Assembly (NCBI GenBank): GCA_017411935.1
Contig: JAFQPC010000133.1
Location: forward strand, 1 to 6,212
Source of the DNA: Clostridia bacterium
GTDB lineage: Bacteria > Bacillota > Clostridia > Oscillospirales > CAG-272
Length of the DNA: 6,212 nucleotides
Reading direction: 5' to 3'
Of this stretch, positions 1-5,882 are shown in pieces (position 1 is the stretch's first letter; each line of letters starts with the position of its first letter). A model generated the notes under the pieces. The model had not been told where the DNA came from. It was given only the letters and a program-made list of their open reading frames with translations, and searched no databases. The translations under genes and the position numbers were made by a program.

Positions 1-105
1 GCGGGACTTGAGGCTCAAATGAAGAAAGGTGCGGAAGAAGCCTCCTACTACGCACGCAGAACGCTTGGCAAAGTACAGAAGAAGCTCGGATTTGTCAAAC
101 TTTGA
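1..105 (+). CDS. trpS: C-terminal end of a probable tryptophanyl-tRNA synthetase (partial)
   Basis: Only the last 34 codons and a TGA stop are in the window; the gene begins upstream. The frame reads without a stop from base 1. The tail has a lysine/glutamate-rich helix with the pattern KKGAEEA...A..TLGKVQKKLGF. This resembles the C-terminal helix of bacterial TrpRS (family pattern roughly GAEKA...A..TL.KV...G), a cytosolic class I synthetase that charges tRNA(Trp). No catalytic motif (HIGH, KMSKS) lies inside the window, so the call rests on this tail alone. It is followed by 44 to 56 bases before the transketolase gene, with no terminator hairpin visible. The transketolase genes could therefore be partly read through from it. 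Another protein with a similar helical tail is possible. Confidence 0.5.
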   Translation, partial: AGLEAQMKKGAEEASYYARRTLGKVQKKLGFVKL

Positions 106-121
106 TCACGATTTCTATAAA
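92..121 (+). promoter_or_regulatory. Possible sigma-A promoter for the transketolase genes
   Basis: TTGTCA (92-97) and TATAAA (116-121) are separated by 18 bases. Each hexamer matches the sigma-A consensus at five of six positions. The -35 box lies inside the last codons of the upstream gene, and the downstream A/T-rich stretch (117-137) leads into the ribosome binding site at 143-148. A/T-rich DNA often gives such matches by chance, so this is tentative. Confidence 0.35.
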
Positions 122-142
122 AAAATAATATAAAATACTTAC

Positions 143-148
143 GAAAGG
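143..148 (+). promoter_or_regulatory. Ribosome binding site deciding the transketolase N-subunit start
   Basis: GAAAGG is 1 base from the ATG at 150 and 13 bases from the ATG at 162. The first spacing is too short to work. The second is longer than ideal but usable, so the start at 162 is favoured without being certain. Confidence 0.5.
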
Positions 149-161
149 TATGGTCTATTTT

Positions 162-989
162 ATGGAACAAACGAAACTCAACCAATTGAAGCAGACCGCT
201 GCCCAGATCCGTTTGGATATTCTGGAAGAGGTTCATGCGGCAAGCTCGGGACATCCCGGCGGATCGCTTTCGATCGCCGACATCATCACCTACCTCTATT
301 ATGAGGAAATGAACGTCAATCCCGCTGATCCCAAATGGGAAGACAGAGACCGTCTGGTTCTCTCCAAGGGTCACACCGCACCTGCGCTCTATGCTGTTCT
401 CGCGGAAAAGGGATATTTTCCCCGCGAAGAACTGAAGAAGCTCCGTCAGGTAGATTCTTTCCTGCAGGGTCACCCCGATATGAAGGGCACGCCCGGTGTT
501 GATATGACGACCGGCTCGCTCGGACTTGGCTTCTCTGCCGCGTGCGGAATGGCTCTCTCGGCAAAGATCAATGGAAAATCTTTCCGTACCTATTCGATCA
601 TCGGTGACGGTGAGAGTGAAGAAGGTCAGATCTGGGAAGCAGCAATGTTTGCCGCTCACTACAAGCTCGACAATCTCGTTGCGATCTTTGACTGGAACGG
701 TCTTCAGATCGACGGTCCCGTTGCCCAGGTTATGAACCCCACTCCCTTTGACTCGAAGCTTGCAGCATTTGGTTTCCACGTAATTTGCATCGACGGTCAC
801 GATTTCGAGCAGATCGCTGCTGCTTTGGCAGAAGCAAAGACGGTCAAGGGTAAGCCTACTGCGATCATCGCAAAAACGGTCAAGGGTAAGGGCGTTTCCT
901 TTATGGAAAATCAGGTCGGCTGGCACGGCTCTGCTCCGAACGACGAGCAGTATGCAACTGCTGTCGCCGAGATCAAGGCAACGATGTAA
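162..989 (+). CDS. Transketolase, N-terminal subunit (thiamine diphosphate-binding half)
   Basis: This is the N-terminal half of a split transketolase, a cytosolic enzyme that moves two-carbon ketol units between pentose-phosphate sugars. With the product of the next gene it should form the active enzyme. Numbering from Met 162 (275 residues), it shows GHPGGSLS with His31, SKGH with His71, QGHPD with His104, the thiamine diphosphate/Mg motif GDGE...N (Gly148-Asp149-Gly150, Asn179 in FDWNG) and WHG with His255. All are standard transketolase landmarks. The length fits the N-subunit of split clostridial and archaeal enzymes. An in-frame ATG lies at 150, but the GAAAGG ribosome binding site (143-148) is only 1 base from it and 13 bases from the ATG at 162. 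I therefore prefer 162, and family members start near this point. Spacing to the C-subunit gene is 13 bases. Confidence 0.95.
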   Translation: MEQTKLNQLKQTAAQIRLDILEEVHAASSGHPGGSLSIADIITYLYYEEMNVNPADPKWEDRDRLVLSKGHTAPALYAVLAEKGYFPREELKKLRQVDSFLQGHPDMKGTPGVDMTTGSLGLGFSAACGMALSAKINGKSFRTYSIIGDGESEEGQIWEAAMFAAHYKLDNLVAIFDWNGLQIDGPVAQVMNPTPFDSKLAAFGFHVICIDGHDFEQIAAALAEAKTVKGKPTAIIAKTVKGKGVSFMENQVGWHGSAPNDEQYATAVAEIKATM

Positions 990-994
990 GGAGG
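988..994 (+). promoter_or_regulatory. Strong Shine-Dalgarno site of the transketolase C-subunit
   Basis: AAGGAGG overlaps the TAA stop of the upstream subunit and sits 8 bases before the ATG at 1003. It fixes that start, in preference to an in-frame ATG at 952 inside the upstream gene. It also suggests coupled, near-equal translation of the two subunits. Confidence 0.9.
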
Positions 995-1002
995 ATAACA
1001 CC

Positions 1003-1944
1003 ATGGCAGAAAAATTAGCAACAAGAGAAGCCTACGGCAACGCGCTTGCTGAGTTTGGCGACAAATATGATTTCGTAGTTCTTGATGCAGACCTTGCGGC
1101 TGCGACCAAGACGGGTACCTTCAAGAAGAAGTTCCCCGATCGTTTCTTTGACTGCGGTATTGCCGAGGGCAATATGATCAGCGTAGCGGCAGGTATTGCT
1201 ACCACCGGCACGGTCGTATTCGCATCGTCCTTTGCAATGTTTGCGGCAGGTCGTGCTTTCGAGCCGATCCGTAACTCGATTGGTTATCCTCACCTCAACG
1301 TTAAGATCGGTGCCACCCATGCAGGTATCACCGTCGGTGAGGACGGCGCTACCCACCAGTGTAACGAGGATATCGCTCTGATGCGTACCATTCCCGGGAT
1401 GACCATCATCAACCCCGCAGATGCTACCGAGGCAAGAGCTGCTGTGGAAGCTGCGATCAAGTTCCAGGGGCCCGTTTATATGAGATTCGGACGCTTTGCC
1501 GTTCCCACGCTGTTCGATAAGGACACGTACAACTTCGAGATCGGCAAGGGTGTACAGATGGTAGACGGAAAGGACGTTACCATCGTAGCAACCGGTCTGA
1601 TGGTTCATATGGCAATTGACGCGGCAAAGGTTCTCGCTGATCGCGGAATTTCGGCTCGTGTCATCAACATTCACACCATCAAGCCCATCGACCGCGAGAT
1701 CATTCTCAAGGCAGCTGCTGAGACGGGTGCGATCGTTACTGCCGAGGAGCATTCGATCATCGGCGGACTTGGTTCTGCTGTTTCCGAGGTCGTTTGTGAA
1801 GGTTGCCCTGTTCCTGTCGTTCGTGTTGGCGTCGAGGATCAGTACGGTCACTCCGGAAAAGTTCCGCCCCTGCTCGAGATGTACGGTCTGACCACCGAGA
1901 ACATCGTAGCAAAGGCAGAAGCTGCAATTGCACTGAAGAAGTAA
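1003..1944 (+). CDS. Transketolase, C-terminal subunit (pyrimidine-binding and C-terminal domains)
   Basis: This 313-residue partner of the preceding subunit supplies the pyrimidine-binding (Pyr) domain and the C-terminal domain of transketolase. Residues 53-65 (IAEGNMISVAAGI) contain the conserved catalytic Glu55 that activates the thiamine diphosphate aminopyrimidine. FASSFAMF...R..EPIRN (73-91) and HAGITVGEDGATHQ (106-119, with His106 and His118) are the substrate- and cofactor-facing motifs also seen as HDSIG.GEDGPTHQ in full-length enzymes. From about residue 188 (GKDVTIVATG...) comes the Rossmann-like C-terminal domain. The protein lacks the N-terminal GDG half, which is encoded just upstream. 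The sequence pattern and neighbour exclude a stand-alone DXP synthase. The gene ends 13 bases before a terminator hairpin, so the pair forms a short transcription unit. Confidence 0.95.
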   Translation: MAEKLATREAYGNALAEFGDKYDFVVLDADLAAATKTGTFKKKFPDRFFDCGIAEGNMISVAAGIATTGTVVFASSFAMFAAGRAFEPIRNSIGYPHLNVKIGATHAGITVGEDGATHQCNEDIALMRTIPGMTIINPADATEARAAVEAAIKFQGPVYMRFGRFAVPTLFDKDTYNFEIGKGVQMVDGKDVTIVATGLMVHMAIDAAKVLADRGISARVINIHTIKPIDREIILKAAAETGAIVTAEEHSIIGGLGSAVSEVVCEGCPVPVVRVGVEDQYGHSGKVPPLLEMYGLTTENIVAKAEAAIALKK

Positions 1945-1957
1945 GAAAAGTTATAAT

Positions 1958-1989
1958 AAAAAGCTCACGAAATTTTCGTGAGCTTTTTT
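1958..1989. terminator. Bidirectional intrinsic terminator between transketolase and alanine racemase
   Basis: An inverted repeat pairs 1958-1970 with 1976-1988: 13 base pairs with the core GCTCACGA / TCGTGAGC and a small A/T loop. On the plus strand the hairpin ends in a run of six T (1984-1989). On the minus strand the flanking A run gives a T-tract as well. It lies between two converging genes, 13 bases after one stop and 3 bases after the other, so it should end transcription from both sides. Confidence 0.9.
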
Positions 1990-1991
1990 AT

Positions 1992-3200
1992 TTAGTCAAA
2001 ATCACTGTAATAAATTGGATCTCGCCACTTTTGAATTTTTCCGTGCTTCAGGAAGCATCTAGGAACACGGTGGTTGAGCGAGCAAATGACCTCATAGGAA
2101 ATCGTTCCGATACGATGAGCGATGGATTCTGCCGAGCACCGTTCGTCCGCACCGAAAACGATGATTTCATCGCCAACCTCACAAGGAACATCGGTCACGT
2201 CAAGCATCGTCTGATCCATACAAACGCTACCGATGATCGGAACGTAATGCTCACCGAGACGCATCACGCCACCCGTAAATCCGTTAGAACGCCAATATCC
2301 GTCGCCGTATCCGATCGGCACGGTAGCTACTGTCATTTTCTTGGGAGCAACAAAACGTCTTCCGTAGCTGACACTCTCTCCGATCTCCAATTCTTTCTTA
2401 TGAGAAATCGCGGTTTTAAGGGTCATCACGGGAGAAATCCCCTCGATTTTTCTGTTCTGAAACGGAGAAATTCCATACAACACAAGTCCGAGACGAACCA
2501 TATTACAGTTCTTCGGGCGGATCGATACCGCCGCCGCACTATTGGCACAGTGGCGAATCTCAAAAGAAATTCCTGCCGAAGCAAGTCGCTCGATCGCCGT
2601 ATCAAACTGCTCGATTTGTTCTTGGGTAAAGGCAATTGCCTCCTCGCTTTCGTCGTCAGCAACTGCGAAATGCGTAAAGATGCCCTCGGGAATGAGTTCT
2701 TCTCTCTGACAAACATCAATGATTTTTTCCATTTCATCGACGCCGTCTTTCCGCGCAAGAAATCCGATTCGCCCCATACCCGTATCAAGCTTAATATGGA
2801 TCTTCACGCGCAATCCCGACGCTTTTGCGGCATCGGCAAGCTGTTTACCGTACTCATAGGAAAATACGCATTGTGTAATAGAGTGATCTGCCAAAAGTTT
2901 TGCCGCTTCAATGGGCGTATATCCCAAAATCAAGACAGGACACTTGATGCCATTTTCACGAAGCTGCAGTGCTTCTTCGATATTGGAAACGGCAAGATAC
3001 TCTGCCCCCAATGTCTCATAAAGCTTTGCCATCGAAACAGCGCCGTGTCCGTAGGCATCTGCTTTCACAATACAGCAAAGCTTCGTTCCTTCGGGAAGCT
3101 GATCACGAAGAACAAAAAAGTTATTCTCCGCCACGTCGAGATCGATCTCCGCCCAAGCACGGCGACGAACGGCAAAATGGAAGTTTTCGCAAGTTTCCAA
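1992..3200 (-). CDS. alr: Alanine racemase (PLP-dependent)
   Basis: The product is a cytosolic enzyme that interconverts L- and D-alanine with pyridoxal phosphate, supplying D-Ala for peptidoglycan. At 402 residues it has near-typical family length. RAWAEIDLD (14-22) opens the barrel domain, and IVKADAYGHG (44-53) holds the PLP lysine Lys46. KLDTGMGRIGF (137-147) carries the Arg that contacts PLP and a Lys at the position carbamylated in Bacillus-type enzymes. IGYGDGY (296-302) has the second catalytic base, Tyr298. GSVCMDQTMLDVTD (324-337) holds the substrate-binding Met-Asp pair. The start is TTG: AAAGGA (minus strand, 3209-3214) sits 8 bases before it, and the next Met lies beyond the essential lysine. 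The start is 2 bases after the ddl stop, so the gene is probably co-transcribed and translationally coupled with ddl. Confidence 0.96.
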   Translation of the reverse strand: METCENFHFAVRRRAWAEIDLDVAENNFFVLRDQLPEGTKLCCIVKADAYGHGAVSMAKLYETLGAEYLAVSNIEEALQLRENGIKCPVLILGYTPIEAAKLLADHSITQCVFSYEYGKQLADAAKASGLRVKIHIKLDTGMGRIGFLARKDGVDEMEKIIDVCQREELIPEGIFTHFAVADDESEEAIAFTQEQIEQFDTAIERLASAGISFEIRHCANSAAAVSIRPKNCNMVRLGLVLYGISPFQNRKIEGISPVMTLKTAISHKKELEIGESVSYGRRFVAPKKMTVATVPIGYGDGYWRSNGFTGGVMRLGEHYVPIIGSVCMDQTMLDVTDVPCEVGDEIIVFGADERCSAESIAHRIGTISYEVICSLNHRVPRCFLKHGKIQKWRDPIYYSDFD

Positions 3201-3202
3201 GG

Positions 3203-4156
3203 TTAGTTTCCTTTCTGCTCTAAAGCAAACAACAAGATCATTTCGGTCAGCTCTTCAAAAGAGATCCCGACCGATCTTGCAGAATCGGGAAAGAGACTCA
3301 TTTCAGTCATTCCCGGTAAAGTATTGACCTCAATGATCATTGGCTCGTCATTCTGAGTTAACATAAAATCAACCCGAGCAAGTCCGCGACATCCAAGGGC
3401 TCGGTATGCTTTACTTCCCACCTCTGCAATTCTTTCACGGGCAACGTCAGAGATCCGTGCGGGAATGATATGGTGGCACATTCCCTCGGTATATTTTGCC
3501 TCATAATCGTAAAACTCGTTTTCCGAAGTGATCTCGACCACGGGAAGAACCGTGAGATCATCGTTTCCGAGAATCGGAAGCGTCAGTTCTACGCCGTCCA
3601 CAAATTCTTCTGCCAGAAGATCGTCTCCGAGCGAAAACACCTCTTTGATGGCGGGGAGAAGATCTTCTTCTTTTTTTATGATGTAAACGCCAACGCTCGA
3701 TCCTTGTGAGGGAGATTTGATCACCATTGGCAAGCCAATGTGTTGCAAAAGCTGCGTTTTTGTTTCCGTCAGATCAGAACATTCAACACTCCGTTTTGTT
3801 ACAAAACGGGGCGTAGGTAATCCTGCAACCCGAAGGATCTCCTTGGTACGGATCTTATTCATACAGATCGCGCGTGCCTCAACCGATGAGCCCGTGTAAG
3901 GAACGCCCATCAGATCGAGCACACCTTGGATGCGTCCGTCTTCTCCGCCCCATCCGTGGAGAGCAAGATACGCGAGATCCATCGGCAGAGCGAACAGCTC
4001 TGCAAGATTATGTTCTGTCAGATCAAAGAGGGTTGCGTTATGATATCCACGGCGTATCAGTGCGTCAAACACGGCTTTTCCGCTTCGCAAAGACACTTCT
4101 CGCTCAGAAGATACTCCGCCATAGATCACCACGATATTCAAATCTTTTTGATTCAT
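3203..4156 (-). CDS. ddl: D-alanine--D-alanine ligase
   Basis: The product is an ATP-grasp ligase that joins two D-Ala in the cytosol for the end of the peptidoglycan stem peptide. It has 317 residues, close to DdlB length. Visible motifs are GG.SSEREVSL (13-23, the Glu that binds the first D-Ala), LHGWGGEDG..QG (66-78), PYTGS (86-90), KSPSQGSSVGV (147-157, ATP-side loop), EEF..GVE (183-190), FYDYEAKY (215-222, omega loop), ARVDF (260-264) and IEVNTLPGMTEMS (275-287, the metal-binding Glu and Asn). Tyr222 after Lys221 matches the Tyr of D-Ala-D-Ala ligases. D-lactate-using ligases carry Phe there, so ordinary D-Ala-D-Ala product is predicted. The ATG at 4156 is preceded by AGGAG (4168-4172) at 11 bases, slightly long. 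alr follows 2 bases after the stop. Confidence 0.97.
   Translation of the reverse strand: MNQKDLNIVVIYGGVSSEREVSLRSGKAVFDALIRRGYHNATLFDLTEHNLAELFALPMDLAYLALHGWGGEDGRIQGVLDLMGVPYTGSSVEARAICMNKIRTKEILRVAGLPTPRFVTKRSVECSDLTETKTQLLQHIGLPMVIKSPSQGSSVGVYIIKKEEDLLPAIKEVFSLGDDLLAEEFVDGVELTLPILGNDDLTVLPVVEITSENEFYDYEAKYTEGMCHHIIPARISDVARERIAEVGSKAYRALGCRGLARVDFMLTQNDEPMIIEVNTLPGMTEMSLFPDSARSVGISFEELTEMILLFALEQKGN
3209..3214 (-). promoter_or_regulatory. Ribosome binding site fixing the TTG start of alanine racemase
   Basis: AAAGGA is encoded by the last codons of ddl and sits 8 bases upstream of the TTG at 3200. No ATG or GTG with a usable site occurs nearby in this frame. Confidence 0.75.
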
Positions 4157-4167
4157 TCTATGATATT

Positions 4168-4172
4168 CTCCT
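4168..4172 (-). promoter_or_regulatory. Ribosome binding site of ddl
   Basis: AGGAG on the minus strand lies 11 bases before the ATG at 4156. It directly abuts the palindrome at 4173-4189, so a protein bound there, or the folded RNA, could affect ribosome access. Confidence 0.6.
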
Positions 4173-4194
4173 AACAGTAGTCTACTGTTCAGTA
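4173..4194 (-). promoter_or_regulatory. Operator-like palindrome with three alternating half-sites upstream of ddl
   Basis: The plus strand reads AACAGTAGTCTACTGTT at 4173-4189, a perfect 8-1-8 palindrome. The half-site then recurs: TACTG (4183-4187) pairs across TT with CAGTA (4190-4194). CAGTA therefore occurs three times in alternating orientation within 20 bases. The element lies between the end of the ribulokinase gene and the ddl ribosome binding site. It lacks a T-run in the direction of transcription, which argues against a terminator. A TATACT -10-like hexamer (minus strand, 4191-4196) overlaps it, but no good -35 box was seen. I infer a repressor or activator site controlling ddl-alr and cannot name the regulator. 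Confidence 0.5.
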
Positions 4195-4213
4195 TATGTC
4201 TAAACTCTTTGAT

Positions 4214-5872
4214 TTAGTTCCCCTGTGCCGCTTCTTTCGCAAGCGCTGAAAGGCGGTGCATCACGTCGTTTTCTCCCTTGCCGAAATAGTCGTGCAGTCT
4301 TTGATATTCGGCATACAGCCATTCGTAGCTCTTGACGTTTTCTGCGATGGGAGTATAGGTTTTTCCCGTTGTAACAGCGAGTGCGCGAACCGCCTCGTGG
4401 ATATCAGGATACGCACCGCCCGCAACGGCAGCATAAATGGCACTTCCGCGAGATGCGGACATCTTCGCGTCCGATACTGTGATCGAACGTCCGAGCACGT
4501 CGGCATAGATCTGCACAAGCATCTCATTTTTCTCGGCAATGCCACCCGAAGCGACGATGCGGTCGATTTTCATTCCGTGATTTAAAAAGTTATCGAAAAT
4601 CATACGCGTACCGTACGCCGTGGCTTCGATCAGCGCACGGTAAATCTCCTCGGGACGCGTACGAAGCGTCATTCCGAGAATCATTCCTTTCAGCTCGGAA
4701 TCCGACAAAATACAACGGTTGCCGTTAAACCAATCGAGGGCGAGAAGTCCACTCTCTCCCACCGCAAGCTTTTTTGCCTTTTCGGTGAGAAGCTGATGCA
4801 GACCGATTCCCTTTTCCTTTGCCTCGGCTTCATACGAGGCAGGAACGGAATTTTTGACAAACCAATCAAAATGATCTCCGCAGCAAGCCGAGCCTGCTTC
4901 ATAGCTGTAAAGGTTTGGAATGACTCCGCCGAGTACCGCGCCCGATCCCCCTTTCAGGTTCACTTTGCTTTTGGAATGAAGCATTTGAACCCCCGAGGTT
5001 CCGAGGATCAGCATCAGCGTTCCTTCCTTATCCAGTCCGATCGCAGGCATTGATGCGTGCGCGTCAAGAAGGGGCACTGAGATCGGTGTTCCAACAGCAA
5101 GTCCCGTCAGCTCCGCCCCCTTCTCCGACAAAGTCCCTGCGCTTCTCTCGAGCCCTAACAGCTTTTTCGAAAGCTTCGTTCCCACAATATCCTTCATTTC
5201 AGGATCAAGTGCGGCAAAATATTCTTCCGAGGGATATCCGTCCACTTCGTTCCAAAATGCTTTAAAGCCCGCAAAAGGAACGCTATGCGATTCCACGCCT
5301 GTCAAAATCCACGTCAGCCAATCGGCAGCTTCCAGAAATCTCGCCGTATCACGGTAGACCTCGGGCGACTCGCGAAGGATCTGCAAAATTTTCGGAACCA
5401 GCCATTCCGACGAGATCTTTCCGCCATTGATCGCCAGCCACGGCTCACCACGCTCGGCGGCAATCCTCGTACAATCATCGGCTTCTTTTTGAGACGCATG
5501 ATGTTTCCAAAGCTTGACGTAAGCGTTAGGCTCATTTTTGTATTTTTCATAAAAGCAGAGCGGTGTGGCATCTTCATCGACAGGAAGCATTGTGCATCCC
5601 GTAAAATCATAGCCAAGTCCAATGACATCTTCTGACGAAACGTCCGCCTCTTGCAGGACAGCACGGATCGTCGTTCGAAGCACGCCGAGATAGTCCTCGG
5701 GATGCTGCAATGCCGTGTTGACGGGCAAGTTTTTTCCATTCAACTGCTCATCAATCACCGCATGAGGGTATTCATAGACCGAGCTCTCCACAATTTCTCC
5801 CGTTGCCGCGTTCATCAAAACGGCTCTTCCCGAGAGTGTTCCGAAATCAATCCCTATCGTATATCGTTTCAT
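4214..5872 (-). CDS. araB: Ribulokinase, AraB-type FGGY carbohydrate kinase
   Basis: The product should phosphorylate L-ribulose with ATP to L-ribulose-5-phosphate in the arabinose pathway. It has 552 residues, like AraB (about 560) and longer than xylulokinases. The N-terminal FGGY domain starts with IGIDFGTLSGRAVL (6-19). AraB-like stretches follow: YPHAV (35-39), LPVNTALQHPEDYL (49-62), YDFTGCTMLPVD (88-99), YVKLWKHHASQKEAD (118-132) and NGGKISSEWLVPKI (149-162). LLDAHASMPAIGL (268-280) holds the catalytic Asp270. The C-terminal domain has ALDWFNGNR (378-386), RPEEIYRALIEATAYGTR (406-423) and the nucleotide-site SGG (442-444). The loop usually reading GTSTCH is GTSGVQ here (291-296), so substrate choice may differ. 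AAGG, overlapping the upstream stop, sits 6 bases before the ATG. The preceding gene ends 8 bases away. No araA, araD or araR is visible. Confidence 0.88.
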   Translation of the reverse strand: MKRYTIGIDFGTLSGRAVLMNAATGEIVESSVYEYPHAVIDEQLNGKNLPVNTALQHPEDYLGVLRTTIRAVLQEADVSSEDVIGLGYDFTGCTMLPVDEDATPLCFYEKYKNEPNAYVKLWKHHASQKEADDCTRIAAERGEPWLAINGGKISSEWLVPKILQILRESPEVYRDTARFLEAADWLTWILTGVESHSVPFAGFKAFWNEVDGYPSEEYFAALDPEMKDIVGTKLSKKLLGLERSAGTLSEKGAELTGLAVGTPISVPLLDAHASMPAIGLDKEGTLMLILGTSGVQMLHSKSKVNLKGGSGAVLGGVIPNLYSYEAGSACCGDHFDWFVKNSVPASYEAEAKEKGIGLHQLLTEKAKKLAVGESGLLALDWFNGNRCILSDSELKGMILGMTLRTRPEEIYRALIEATAYGTRMIFDNFLNHGMKIDRIVASGGIAEKNEMLVQIYADVLGRSITVSDAKMSASRGSAIYAAVAGGAYPDIHEAVRALAVTTGKTYTPIAENVKSYEWLYAEYQRLHDYFGKGENDVMHRLSALAKEAAQGN

Positions 5873-5878
5873 ACTTTA

Positions 5879-5882
5879 CCTT
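5879..5882 (-). promoter_or_regulatory. Ribosome binding site of the ribulokinase gene
   Basis: AAGG on the minus strand overlaps the TAA stop of the upstream gene and lies 6 bases before the ATG at 5872. This supports that start and coupled translation with the upstream gene. Confidence 0.65.

Noticed and set aside
952..1002. Upstream in-frame ATG for the transketolase C-subunit
   Set aside because: It would overlap the N-subunit gene and lacks a ribosome binding site. The ATG at 1003 has AAGGAGG at 8 bases and matches the family N-terminus.
48..1004. Long open frame on the minus strand opposite the transketolase N-subunit
   Set aside because: It has no recognisable motif, and the plus strand carries a complete, motif-rich transketolase subunit. 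Biased codon use on one strand commonly leaves the opposite strand open.
1015..1851. Long open frame on the minus strand opposite the transketolase C-subunit
   Set aside because: It lies wholly inside a certain gene and its translation resembles no family I know. It would also lie upstream of no sensible signal.
1803..3206. 467-codon plus-strand frame opposite alanine racemase
   Set aside because: It runs from the end of the transketolase gene straight through the strong terminator at 1958-1989. It lies opposite a complete alanine racemase gene, has a translation rich in Arg, Ser, Cys and His, and shows no motif.
4173..4189. Palindrome upstream of ddl as a terminator for the ribulokinase gene
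   Set aside because: The stem is short, the loop is minimal, and the sequence after it in the direction of transcription is TAGGAGAATATC rather than a T-run.
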